A stretch of 64,000 nucleotides of DNA from Rhodosalinus sp041365695 (lineage in GTDB: Bacteria > Pseudomonadota > Alphaproteobacteria > Rhodobacterales > Rhodobacteraceae): NCBI RefSeq assembly GCF_041365695.1, contig NZ_JBGFSJ010000008.1:1-64000 (forward strand), written 5' to 3'. The stretch's first letter is position 1, and each line of letters starts with the position of its first letter. This document shows positions 51,525 to 60,512 of the stretch, in pieces. Under the pieces are notes generated by a model. The model ran no database searches. It was not told the DNA's origin and worked only from the letters and a program-made list of their open reading frames with translations. Made by a program: the position numbers and the translations under genes.

Positions 51525-52439
51525 TCAGCGCGCGGCCAGCACCGCGGCGCACTGCGCCGGCAGGTCGCCCATGGTAAGCTCGCGCCGGGGCCTGGGCGGC
51601 GGCGTGTCCGTGTCGGGCGGCGGAGGGTTCAGGATGTTCCGCACCCACTCGTCCGCCTCGGCGCAGCCGTCGCCGGGCGGCGGCGGATCCTGCGCGACGC
51701 AGGTGGCCTCGCCCCTCGGGCATTCGAGGCGGACGTGGAAGTGGTAGTGGTGCCCCCACCACGGGCGCACCTTGCGCAGCCACGCCCGGTCGCCCGTCTC
51801 GTCGGCGCACATGCGCGCCTTGGCGCCGGGGAAGACGAAGATGCGCGCCACCCGCGGGTCCGAGGCGGCGGCCTTGATGATCTCGTGATGCGCCCGGCTC
51901 CAGCTACCGTTGGTGTAGGCGCCGTTGGCGCGCCGGAGCGAGATCGAGGAGAGGCGCTCGCGCTCGGCGCGGGAGAGGGTCAGCCGGTCCGCCGGCCGCA
52001 TCCAGATGTCCACGTCGAGGCCCGACTGGTGGCTCCGGTGGCCCGTGAGCATCGGCCCGCCGCGGGGCTGGCTCATGTCGCCCACGTAGAGGCCCTGCCA
52101 GCCCGGCTGGCGCGCCGCCGCGCGCGAGAGAGCCTGCACGAAATCCACGGTGACAGGATGCGCCCAGTTCCGGTTCCGCGAAAGGCGCATGGCCTGCCAG
52201 GTCGGGCCGGTCTCGGGCAGTTCCACGCCGCCGGCAAGGCAGCCCTTCGCGTAGCCGCCGATCACCTGCGGGGATTGCGGCGATGCACCGCGTTCGGCGC
52301 CGAAAAGATGCTTCGCCTCGCGGGTCGAGAGCACGCCGTCATAGACGGGAAGATCCGCGCCGCTGGTCGGGATGTCGCGCCCGTCGCCGCAGGCGGCGAG
52401 GCCGAGGATCAGGCAGAGGCTGGCTGCGAGGCGTGCCAT
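51525..52439 (-). CDS. mepA: penicillin-insensitive murein endopeptidase, lipoprotein
   Basis: A 304-residue LAS-family zinc endopeptidase that cuts D-Ala-meso-DAP crosslinks. A lipobox is visible (LCLILGLAACGDG). Zinc and catalytic motifs: GHRSHQSGLDVDIWM and GHHYHFHVRLEC. The Pro-rich segment NPPPPDTDTPPPRP near the C-terminus is a linker. The start region overlaps the 3' end of the upstream MFS gene by 31 bases, so the two are probably co-transcribed. Confidence 0.93.
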   Translation of the reverse strand: MARLAASLCLILGLAACGDGRDIPTSGADLPVYDGVLSTREAKHLFGAERGASPQSPQVIGGYAKGCLAGGVELPETGPTWQAMRLSRNRNWAHPVTVDFVQALSRAAARQPGWQGLYVGDMSQPRGGPMLTGHRSHQSGLDVDIWMRPADRLTLSRAERERLSSISLRRANGAYTNGSWSRAHHEIIKAAASDPRVARIFVFPGAKARMCADETGDRAWLRKVRPWWGHHYHFHVRLECPRGEATCVAQDPPPPGDGCAEADEWVRNILNPPPPDTDTPPPRPRRELTMGDLPAQCAAVLAAR

Positions 52440-53773
52440 GGCGTGCTGTCTCCCTCAGGTCTCACCCAGCGTAGCAGCAACAGCCCCAACAGGAAAAGCG
52501 CGATGAGCGGCGTAACCCCCAATTGCTGGCTGCCCGTGGCCCAGGTGGCGACCCCGATGGAGAGCGGCGCGAGGAAGGAGGTCGCCTTTCCCGCGAGCGC
52601 GTAGAGCCCGAAAGCCTCGGCCATCTTCGCGGGGTCGGCCTGGCGCACCATCATCGTGCGGCTCGCCGCCTGCAGAACGCCCCCCGCCGCGCCGATCACC
52701 GCGCCGCAGAGGTAGAACGCGATGTCGGGCAGGGCGGAGCCCTCGGGCAGCGCGATGCCGAAAAGCGAGCCCGGCGCGATGAAGAGGATGGAGACCGCGA
52801 CGAGGGTCAGCGCGAGAATGCAGGCGGCGATCACCGGCTTCGGCCCGAACCGCGTGTCCGCCATCCCCCCGATCCAGCAGAAGACCGCGCCGGTGACGAT
52901 GGCGAGGATGCCGAAGATGCCCACGTCCACCACCGTCCAGCCGAGCACGCCCGCGGCGTAGATGCCGCCAAAGGTGTACATGCCGTTCAGCGCGTCGCGG
53001 TAGAACATGGAACTGGCGAGATAGGCGAAGAGCGAGCGGTTGCGCGGCAGGCCGCGGAGGGTGGACACCACCTCTCCCAGCGCGCGCCGCACCGCGCCGG
53101 GCGGCGTGCCCACCGGCTTCGGATCGCGGACCCACAGGAAGAAAGGCACCATGAAGGCCATGTACCAGAGCGCGGTGAGCGGCCCCACGAAGCGGGTGCC
53201 CTCGCGCATCGCGGGATCGAGCCCGAAGGCCGGGGCGAGGCCGAGAAGCGTGCGCCCCGTCTCGCCGCTTTCCGCGAAGAACCCCAGCATGATCACGAGC
53301 GCCGTCAGCCCCCCCAGATACCCGAACGCCCAGCCATTGCCCGAGATGCGGCCGATCGTCTCGCGCGGGCCGAGGTCGGGCAGCATGGAGTTGGTGAAGA
53401 TCGTCGCGAACTCCATCCCGATCATGCCGACCGCGAAGAAGAAGAGGATGAGGTAGATGCTGAAATCGCCCGGCACCGCGAACCAGAGCGCCGCGGAGCC
53501 CACGACATACATGGCCGAGAAGCCCCAGATCCAGCGCAGGCGGTCGCCCGCGGTGTCGGCCATCGCGCCCAGCACCGGGGCGAGCAGCGCGATCACGATG
53601 CCCGCGAGCCCGATCCCGAAACCCCAGGCCGTCTGCGCCGCGCTGCCGTCGCCCATCAGTTCCTTGACGTATGGCGCGAAGATGAAGGTGATGAGAAGCG
53701 TGTTGTAGGGCTGGCTCGCCCAGTCGAAGAAGAACCAGCCCCAGATGCGCTTGCGCGCCGATATCTGCCCCAT
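52409..53773 (-). CDS. UMF1-family MFS transporter
   Basis: A 454-residue protein with about 12 membrane helices. WGWFFFDWASQPYNTLLITFIF at the N-terminus is the signature of the UMF1 (Atg22-like) branch of the major facilitator superfamily, whose substrates may be amino acids or unknown nutrients. GRISGNGWAFGYLGG is another family block. It ends 31 bases inside mepA. Bacterial members have no established substrate. Confidence 0.82.
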   Translation of the reverse strand: MGQISARKRIWGWFFFDWASQPYNTLLITFIFAPYVKELMGDGSAAQTAWGFGIGLAGIVIALLAPVLGAMADTAGDRLRWIWGFSAMYVVGSAALWFAVPGDFSIYLILFFFAVGMIGMEFATIFTNSMLPDLGPRETIGRISGNGWAFGYLGGLTALVIMLGFFAESGETGRTLLGLAPAFGLDPAMREGTRFVGPLTALWYMAFMVPFFLWVRDPKPVGTPPGAVRRALGEVVSTLRGLPRNRSLFAYLASSMFYRDALNGMYTFGGIYAAGVLGWTVVDVGIFGILAIVTGAVFCWIGGMADTRFGPKPVIAACILALTLVAVSILFIAPGSLFGIALPEGSALPDIAFYLCGAVIGAAGGVLQAASRTMMVRQADPAKMAEAFGLYALAGKATSFLAPLSIGVATWATGSQQLGVTPLIALFLLGLLLLRWVRPEGDSTPWHASQPASA

Positions 53774-53806
53774 GGCCGCCCCGTTCCCGCCTGCGGGCTC
53801 ACAAGA

Positions 53807-54379
53807 CTATGCGTGTGCCCGTCTGGCAAGCGCTTCCGGCGTCTCGTCCTGCATGGGCGGCCAGGGGCGCAGGGCCTCGGCCGCGCTCCAGGCCGCGACC
53901 CAGTCGGGCATCGGCGGCGAGGTCGCCGTCTGCCGCATCGCCGAGAGCACCTTTTCGGGCGGCACGATGCCGTCCGCCGAGGTCACCGCGGAGCGATAGA
54001 GCGCATGGCTCGTGCACTCGCCGTCGCGCCGCCACATCGACTGCTCGAGGTAGATGAAACGCGCATCCCAGCAGACGACGCGGGACCGCATCTCGAGGCG
54101 TTCGAACGCGCGCACGCGCCGGCGGTAGCGCACCGACGACCCCGCGATCGTCAGGCCCCAGCCCTGCTCCCGCATCGCCATCACGAGGCCCGTGCGCATG
54201 GCGAGCGGGATGCGGCCGAGATCGTAGAGCGTAAGCGTGCGCCCGTTGTTGAGCTCGGCCCACATGTCGAGATCCCAGGGCCAGCAGCGATGATGCGAGA
54301 CATGCGTCCCGGTCAGCGGCAGAGGCGCGGCGCCGCGATGCGTCCGGTATTCGAGGGCGAGGCGGAAGAAAGGATACAT
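53807..54379 (-). CDS. acyl-CoA thioesterase-like hotdog protein
   Basis: A 190-residue protein of the 4-hydroxybenzoyl-CoA thioesterase/FatB-like hotdog group. WDLDMWAELNNGRTLTLYDLGR replaces the canonical D-x-x-G-H-V-N-N motif with D-M-W-x-E-L-N-N. WDARFIYLEQSMWR follows as the central strand. It may act on acyl-CoA or acyl carrier substrates. No linked pathway gene identifies the substrate; it ends 33 bases before the MFS gene on the same strand. Confidence 0.7.
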   Translation of the reverse strand: MYPFFRLALEYRTHRGAAPLPLTGTHVSHHRCWPWDLDMWAELNNGRTLTLYDLGRIPLAMRTGLVMAMREQGWGLTIAGSSVRYRRRVRAFERLEMRSRVVCWDARFIYLEQSMWRRDGECTSHALYRSAVTSADGIVPPEKVLSAMRQTATSPPMPDWVAAWSAAEALRPWPPMQDETPEALARRAHA

Positions 54380-54508
54380 TCGGGCCTCCGTTCAAGGGCC
54401 GGGATGCCGCGCTGCGGCGACGGCGTCAACCCTCGACGGCGCGGTACTCTTGCCCCCCGGGCGCCGGGCCGCTAGGTCTTGCGCTGACGCGGCCCAAGGA
54501 CGGATTCC

Positions 54509-54796
54509 ATGCAATCGCTCTTCCAGATCCTGATGCTTCTGCTCGACGTGCTGTGGTTCCTCGTCCTGGCGCATGTCATCATGAGCTGGCTCATCAATTT
54601 CCAGGTGCTCAACCTGCGCCAGCAGCTCGTCGCGCAGATCTGGGACGGCCTCAACCGCATCATGGAGCCGATCTACCAGCCGATCCGGCGGATCCTCCCC
54701 CCCATGGGCGGGATCGACTTCGCCCCCCTCGTGACGCTGATCGGCGTCTATGCGCTCCGCATCATCCTGGTGAACAACGCCGCCGTATTCTACTAG
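54509..54796 (+). CDS. YggT-family membrane protein
   Basis: A 95-residue protein with two hydrophobic segments: LFQILMLLLDVLWFLVLAHVIMSW and LVTLIGVYALRIILVN. IWDGLNRIMEPIYQPIRRILPP is the YggT family block with the conserved proline run. Members are linked to turgor and potassium homeostasis and cell division, with incomplete evidence. It is transcribed away from the thioesterase and towards recQ, 93 bases upstream of recQ. Confidence 0.88.
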   Translation: MQSLFQILMLLLDVLWFLVLAHVIMSWLINFQVLNLRQQLVAQIWDGLNRIMEPIYQPIRRILPPMGGIDFAPLVTLIGVYALRIILVNNAAVFY

Positions 54797-54889
54797 CGCG
54801 CGACGGGTCGTGATCCCGCCTTGCCCGCCCGCGAGGCACGGGGTTACGATCACCTGCAAGAGCAGCCGCAAAAAACCACGACAGGCCCA

Positions 54890-56935
54890 ATGACGGACCC
54901 CACAGCGCTCCTGCGCGAGGTATTCGGATTCGACGCGTTCCGCCCCGGCCAGGCGGAAATCGTGGAAGCGGTCGCGTCGGGACGCGACGTGCTGGCCATC
55001 ATGCCCACCGGCGGCGGCAAGTCGCTTTGCTTCCAGCTTCCCGCGCTCATGCGGGACGGGCTGACGGTGGTCATCTCGCCCCTCATCGCACTGATGCGCG
55101 ACCAGGTGCGCGGGCTTCGCGCCGCAGGCGTCAGCGCGGGGGCGCTCACCTCCGGCAACACCGAGGAAGAGACCCGCGCCGTCCACGAGGCGCTGGAGGA
55201 GGGGCGGCTTCGGCTGCTCTACCTCGCGCCCGAACGTCTCGCATCGTCCGGAACACTGCGGATGCTGCGCCGGGCGAACGCCATCGCCATCGCCGTGGAC
55301 GAAGCCCACTGCGTCAGCCAGTGGGGTCACGACTTCCGGCCCGACTACCTGCGGATCGGCACGCTTCGGCGCGATCTCGGCGTCCCGCTTGCCGCCTTCA
55401 CGGCCACCGCGGACGAGGAAACGCAAGCCGAGATCGTCTCCCGGCTCTTCGACGAGGACGTGCCGGACATCTTCCTGCGCGGCTTCGACCGGCCCAACAT
55501 CCACCTCGCCTTCCGCCCGAAGAACCAGCCGCGCCGGCAGATCCTCGACTTCGCCGATGCCCGGCGCGGACTTTCGGGGATCGTCTATTGCGGCACGCGG
55601 GCGAAGACCGAAAGCCTCGCCGCCGCGCTCGGCGAGGCGGGTCATGCCGCGGCGGCCTATCACGGCGGGATGGAGGCGGAGGCCCGCCGCGCGGTGGAGG
55701 CGCGCTTCGCGAACGAGGACGGGCTGATCGTGGTGGCCACGGTCGCCTTCGGCATGGGGGTGGACAAGCCCGACATCCGCTGGGTGGCCCACGCCGACCT
55801 GCCGAAATCCATCGAAGCCTACTACCAGGAAATCGGCCGCGCCGGGCGCGACGGCGCGCCGGCCGAGACGCTCACCCTCTACGGCCCCGACGACATCCGC
55901 CTGCGCCGCGCACAGATCGACGAGGGGCTCGCCCCGCCCGAGCGGCGCGCCGCCGATCACGGGCGGCTCAACGCGCTGCTGGGACTCGCCGAGGCGCTCG
56001 GCTGCCGGCGGCAGAGGCTGCTGGCCTATTTCGGCGAAGAGGCCGCCCCCTGCGGCCATTGCGATCTCTGCGACACGCCACCCGAGCGCTTCGACGGCAC
56101 GGAGGCCGCACGCAAGGCGCTCTCGGCCGCGCTGCGCACCGACGAACGCTTCGGCGCGGGCCACCTGATCGACATCCTCCTCGGCGCCGAAAACGACAGG
56201 ATCCGGCAGCGCGGGCACGACCGGCTGCCCACATACGGCGTCGGGCGCGAATTCTCGAAACCCGAATGGCAGGCGATCTTCCGGCAACTCATGGGGCGCG
56301 ACCTGCTGCGCCCCGATCCCGAGCGCCACGGCGCACTGGTGATGACGGAGGCCGCAAGGCCCGTGCTGCGCGGGGAGGAAGCCGTCGAATTGCGCCGCGA
56401 CACGTTGCGCGAAACGCGCCCCAGGCCGGCGCCGCGCGCACTCGTGGCCGAGGAGGACGCAGGGCTTCTGGCCGCGCTCAAGGCCCGGCGGCGCGCGCTT
56501 GCCGAGGCCGCGGGTGTGCCCGCCTACATCGTCTTTCCCGACCGCACGCTGATCGAGATGGCCGAACGCCGCCCCTCGACGCTGGACGAGATGGCGGGCG
56601 TGCCGGGCGTGGGCGCGAAGAAGCTCGAAAGCTACGGCGCGGCCTTCCTCGAGGTGATCGCGGGCGAGGTGCAGGCGATGCATCCGACCCGCCGCAAGCT
56701 CGCGGGGCGGGCCGCCGGCACGCTCTACGACCGGCTGGCCGAGACGCAGAACCGTCTCGCCCGCGGGGCCGACGGCGTGGAGAAGCCGCTTTCCTGCACC
56801 AACAGCACGCTGCGCCACATCGCCGAGCGGCGTCCGGAAACGCTCGAGGCGCTCGCCCGGATCCCCGGCATGGGCGAGCAGAAGGTGGAACGCTTCGGAC
56901 CGGCCTTTCTGGACGTTCTGCGCGCGGCGGACTAG
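54890..56935 (+). CDS. recQ: ATP-dependent DNA helicase RecQ with two HRDC domains
   Basis: A 681-residue RecQ. Helicase motif I PTGGGKSLCFQLPA and motif II DEAHC are intact; ADEETQ and GMGVDKPDIRWVAH follow; GRAGRDG is motif VI. The zinc motif is APCGHCDLCD. A winged-helix RQC region follows, then two HRDC domains in tandem (about 530-590 and 605-680), each with an HRDC-type PGVGAKK or PGMGEQK loop. Most bacterial RecQ proteins have one HRDC. The start at 54890 (MTDPTALLREVFGF) is the family N-terminus. Confidence 0.94.
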   Translation: MTDPTALLREVFGFDAFRPGQAEIVEAVASGRDVLAIMPTGGGKSLCFQLPALMRDGLTVVISPLIALMRDQVRGLRAAGVSAGALTSGNTEEETRAVHEALEEGRLRLLYLAPERLASSGTLRMLRRANAIAIAVDEAHCVSQWGHDFRPDYLRIGTLRRDLGVPLAAFTATADEETQAEIVSRLFDEDVPDIFLRGFDRPNIHLAFRPKNQPRRQILDFADARRGLSGIVYCGTRAKTESLAAALGEAGHAAAAYHGGMEAEARRAVEARFANEDGLIVVATVAFGMGVDKPDIRWVAHADLPKSIEAYYQEIGRAGRDGAPAETLTLYGPDDIRLRRAQIDEGLAPPERRAADHGRLNALLGLAEALGCRRQRLLAYFGEEAAPCGHCDLCDTPPERFDGTEAARKALSAALRTDERFGAGHLIDILLGAENDRIRQRGHDRLPTYGVGREFSKPEWQAIFRQLMGRDLLRPDPERHGALVMTEAARPVLRGEEAVELRRDTLRETRPRPAPRALVAEEDAGLLAALKARRRALAEAAGVPAYIVFPDRTLIEMAERRPSTLDEMAGVPGVGAKKLESYGAAFLEVIAGEVQAMHPTRRKLAGRAAGTLYDRLAETQNRLARGADGVEKPLSCTNSTLRHIAERRPETLEALARIPGMGEQKVERFGPAFLDVLRAAD

Positions 56936-56966
56936 ATCGGCGGGGCGCAGCGGAAGAGGACATCCC

Positions 56967-57749
56967 ATGCTCACCGTGATATCGCCCGCAAAGAAGATGG
57001 ACATGACCCCGGTGGAGGTCGCCGGGACCACGGAACCCGCCTTCGCCGAGGACGCGGCGCAGCTCGCCGACGTGGCGCGCGGCCTCGACGTGACCGGGCT
57101 GAAAAAGCTCATGGGCATCAGCGACGATCTCGCCCGGCTCAACCGGGACCGTTTCGCGGAATTCGGGGAACAGCCCCGCAAGCCCGCCGCGCTCGCCTTC
57201 GCGGGCGACACCTATCGCGGGCTCGAGGCGGGCACGCTCGACGCGGATGCGTTGCGCTGGGCCCAGGGGCATCTGCGCATCCTGTCCGGGCTTTACGGGC
57301 TGCTGCGCCCGCTCGACCTGATCGAACCCTACCGGCTGGAGATGGGCAGCCGCCTTGGGACCGAGCGGGGCCGCACGCTCTACGACTGGTGGGGCGCGCG
57401 CCTCGGGCACGCTCTGAAGGACACTGCGCGCGACGTGGGCGCCGCCGCGCTGGTGAACTGCGCGAGCCAGGAATATTTCGGCGCGGTGGATACGGACGCG
57501 CTCGGCCTGCCCGTCATCACGCCGGTCTTCCTGGAGGACCGCGAGGGGGGCCCGAAGGTCGTGAGCTTCTACGCGAAGCAGGCGCGCGGTGCGATGGCCC
57601 GCTTCATCGTGGAGAACCGGCTGACCGATCCCGAGGCGCTGGCGGAGTTCGACAGCGGCGGCTACGCCTTCGCGCCGGAGCTGTCGAAGCCGGGGCAGCC
57701 CGCCTTCCTGCGCGGCGCCGAGGCGCAGGCCCGAAAGCGGTCCGCCTGA
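56967..57749 (+). CDS. yaaA: peroxide stress protein YaaA
   Basis: A 260-residue protein of the YaaA/DUF328 family. MLTVISPAKKMDMTP is the diagnostic N-terminus; LRILSGLYGLLRPLDLIEPYRL and NCASQEYF are also conserved. YaaA lowers intracellular iron to limit oxidative DNA damage. AGAGGA lies upstream of the ATG at 56967, 31 bases after recQ, so the two may share a transcript. Confidence 0.93.
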   Translation: MLTVISPAKKMDMTPVEVAGTTEPAFAEDAAQLADVARGLDVTGLKKLMGISDDLARLNRDRFAEFGEQPRKPAALAFAGDTYRGLEAGTLDADALRWAQGHLRILSGLYGLLRPLDLIEPYRLEMGSRLGTERGRTLYDWWGARLGHALKDTARDVGAAALVNCASQEYFGAVDTDALGLPVITPVFLEDREGGPKVVSFYAKQARGAMARFIVENRLTDPEALAEFDSGGYAFAPELSKPGQPAFLRGAEAQARKRSA

Positions 57750-57806
57750 CCCGCAGGTCAAGCGGTTTCGAATCGCGCCGGACGCCGCGCGGGCGACGAA
57801 GGCCGC

Positions 57807-60386
57807 TCACCCGCCCCGGCAGGCCGGACACTCGGGCCGGGGCTGGCGGGCGGCCTGCCCGTTCTTTGTGGTCTTGCCGGCGCGCATGTCCCCGCGCGGC
57901 GCTTCGGGGCGGCGCGCCTCCTCGGGGCAGTGGGCGAGGATCGTCTCGACCAGCGCCGCCTTCCGGATCGGCTTCGTGAGGTAGCCGTCGATACCCGCCT
58001 CCAGGATCGAATCCCGATCGTCCCGGAGCGCGTGGGCCGTCACCGCCACGATGGGAACGCGGCGGTCCTTGCCGTCCTCCCTGCGGCGGATTTCCCGCGT
58101 GGCGTCGCGGCCGTCCATCTCCGGCATCGAGATGTCCATCAGGATCAGATCGGGCGCGAAACGCCCGTGCGCTTCCAGCGCCTCGGTTCCGTTCACCGCG
58201 AATTCGAGGTCGAGGTCGAGGTTCTTCAGCATCTTGGACAGCACGAGCCGGTTGGTGCCGTTGTCCTCCGCAACGAGGACTCGCATCGCGCGCCCGGGCG
58301 CGGCCTGCACCGGCGCGGGCGTGCCGAGGGCGCAGAGCCGCCCGAACAACGCATGCCGCGGCACCGGTTTCTGAAGCACGCCCTGAAGCCCGGCTTGCGC
58401 CATCTCGGCCTCGTCCACGCCCGCCTCCGAGGACAGCAACAGCACCGGCATGTCGTGCCCGAGTTCACGGAGCCGGCGGGCGAAGGCGAGCCCGTCGAGC
58501 CCGGGCATCCGGTGATCCGCGAGCACGAGATCGGGCGGCGGGTCGAGCAGCGCAAGCGCCGCCTCGGCGCTTGCGGCCGCGCGAAGTTCGAACCCGAGGG
58601 CGGAGAGCTGCCTGACGAGGATCTCGCGGTTCACGTCGAGGTCATCCACCACGAGCGCCGTGCGGAGCATGGGCGGCAATTCCGGGGCGCCCACGGCCGG
58701 CGCCGCGATCGGCAACGTCACGCGGAAGCCGAAACAGGCGCCCTTCCCCCGCTCGCTGTGCACCCAGATCTCGCCACCCATCAGACCGATCAGCCGTTTC
58801 GTGATCGACAGGCCCAGCCCGGTGCCCTCGAAGCGGCGGTCGCGGCCCTGCTCGATCTGGTTGAATTCGCCGAAGATGTGATCGACCTTTTCCGCGGCGA
58901 TCCCGATACCGGTATCCTCGACCGTGACGTGCACGGCGGCCGCGCCCTCCCCGTCCTGAAATCCGGTGACCCGCACCAGGACATGGCCGGCGTCCGTGAA
59001 CTTCACCGCGTTGCCGACGAGGTTCGTGAGAACCTGCCGCATGCGGCCCGGATCCCCGACGAGGCGGGTGGGCATGAAGAGGTCGTAGTCCACGAGAACG
59101 GCCAGCCCCTTGTCGCGGGCCGCGGGCTGCAGAAGTATCACGATCTCGTGGATGCAGCGTTCCAGGTCGAAGGGCTCGGGGTGAAGCGTCAGCTTGTCCG
59201 CCTCGATCTTGGAGAAATCCAGCACGTCGTTGATGATGACGAGAAGAGCCTCACCCGAGCGCCGGATGGTGCCCACGTAGAGATGCTGCTCTTCGGTCAA
59301 CTCGGTGTCCGACAGAAGCTCGGCCATTCCCACGACCCCGTTCATCGGCGTCCGGATCTCGTGGGTCAGGTTGGCCAGGAACGCCGACTTGGCGCGATTT
59401 GCCGCCTCGGCGCGTTCCGTCGCCACCTCGAGCGCGCGCTGCTGTTCCTTGAACTGGGTGATGTCCACCCGCAGGCCGACGCGCCCGCCGTCGGAGGTCA
59501 GGGTCTCGAAGATCCTGAGCCAGCGCCCGTCGTCGAGTTGCTGCTCGATCTCCCCCGGCGCGTTGCGGTGATGCTCCAGGCGTTCCTCGAGCCACGCCTC
59601 CTCGCGGCCGATGGCGTCGGCGTACTGTCCACGGGCAAGACCGTAACGCAGGATATCCTCGAACCGAGCGCCGGGCACCATCGCGGGGGCGCTTCTGGCG
59701 TAGAGCTCCCGGTACCGGGCGTTGCAGGTGACAAGCCGGTCCTGCGCGTCATAGACGACGAAACCGTCGGGCAGCTCCTCGACGGCGGACCACATCCGCA
59801 TCAGGTCGGTGATGTTGACCGCGAGCGTGACGAGCCCGCCATCGGGCATGCGCCGGTCCATGAGCTGCACGAACTGGCCGTTCCATAGCCGGATGGTCTC
59901 GGGCGGGATCTCGTCCATCTCCCAGCGGCCCAACATCCTTTCACGCCAGCGGGCCGGCGGCTCGTCCCGGAGATCGACGATGCCGTCCGCGATCATGACG
60001 TCCACGAGATGGGTGAAACTTGTCCCCGCGGCGATCGATTCGCGCCCGTCGAAGACAGACAGATAGGCGGCGTTGGCGAGAACCAGGCACCCGTCGGCGT
60101 CGAACATGGCGAAGCCGTCCCGGACCGTCTCGAGCGCGCTCCAGAGCTGCGTTTCGACGATGGCGATCTTTTCGTTGGCCCGGGTCAGATCCGACCTGAC
60201 GCGCCGATTCTCGTCGCGCATGGTCGCGACCTCGGCGCGGGTTTCCACGATCTCGGCGGAAAGCTGCCGCGCCTGCCGGGCAAGCTTGCGGTTGGCCGCG
60301 AAGAGTTCCGTCTGCTTCTGTTCCAGAAGCCGCTCGGCGGCGAGCCGCGCGCGGCGTTCCTCGGCAAGCTTGCCGGTCAGATCCAT
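57807..60386 (-). CDS. hybrid sensor histidine kinase with two receiver domains
   Basis: An 859-residue cytoplasmic kinase. A coiled-coil N-terminus (about 1-90, ending near NEKIAIVETQ) leads to two PAS-like domains (about 90-195 and 205-310). The phospho-acceptor His lies in FLANLTHEIRTPMNGVVGM; the ATPase has LTNLVGNAVKF and EDTGIGIA. Two receivers follow: LVVDDLDVNREI with Asp in LVLADHRMPG, and VLVAEDNGTNR with Asp in ILMDISMPEMDG. No membrane helices were seen, so the signal should be internal. No cognate regulator is adjacent; the C-terminal Cys-containing tail (PECPACRGG) is odd. Confidence 0.9.
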   Translation of the reverse strand: MDLTGKLAEERRARLAAERLLEQKQTELFAANRKLARQARQLSAEIVETRAEVATMRDENRRVRSDLTRANEKIAIVETQLWSALETVRDGFAMFDADGCLVLANAAYLSVFDGRESIAAGTSFTHLVDVMIADGIVDLRDEPPARWRERMLGRWEMDEIPPETIRLWNGQFVQLMDRRMPDGGLVTLAVNITDLMRMWSAVEELPDGFVVYDAQDRLVTCNARYRELYARSAPAMVPGARFEDILRYGLARGQYADAIGREEAWLEERLEHHRNAPGEIEQQLDDGRWLRIFETLTSDGGRVGLRVDITQFKEQQRALEVATERAEAANRAKSAFLANLTHEIRTPMNGVVGMAELLSDTELTEEQHLYVGTIRRSGEALLVIINDVLDFSKIEADKLTLHPEPFDLERCIHEIVILLQPAARDKGLAVLVDYDLFMPTRLVGDPGRMRQVLTNLVGNAVKFTDAGHVLVRVTGFQDGEGAAAVHVTVEDTGIGIAAEKVDHIFGEFNQIEQGRDRRFEGTGLGLSITKRLIGLMGGEIWVHSERGKGACFGFRVTLPIAAPAVGAPELPPMLRTALVVDDLDVNREILVRQLSALGFELRAAASAEAALALLDPPPDLVLADHRMPGLDGLAFARRLRELGHDMPVLLLSSEAGVDEAEMAQAGLQGVLQKPVPRHALFGRLCALGTPAPVQAAPGRAMRVLVAEDNGTNRLVLSKMLKNLDLDLEFAVNGTEALEAHGRFAPDLILMDISMPEMDGRDATREIRRREDGKDRRVPIVAVTAHALRDDRDSILEAGIDGYLTKPIRKAALVETILAHCPEEARRPEAPRGDMRAGKTTKNGQAARQPRPECPACRGG

Positions 60387-60512
60387 CGGCGCCTGTCTCC
60401 CGACCCCGTTCTTCGGGCGGGAGGATGGCGCGGCGGGGTGAATCGCCGCTTAACGCGCGCGTTGCGCGCGGCCGACGCGCCGACCGGATCCGGGGTGGGC
60501 CTGCACCGGCCC

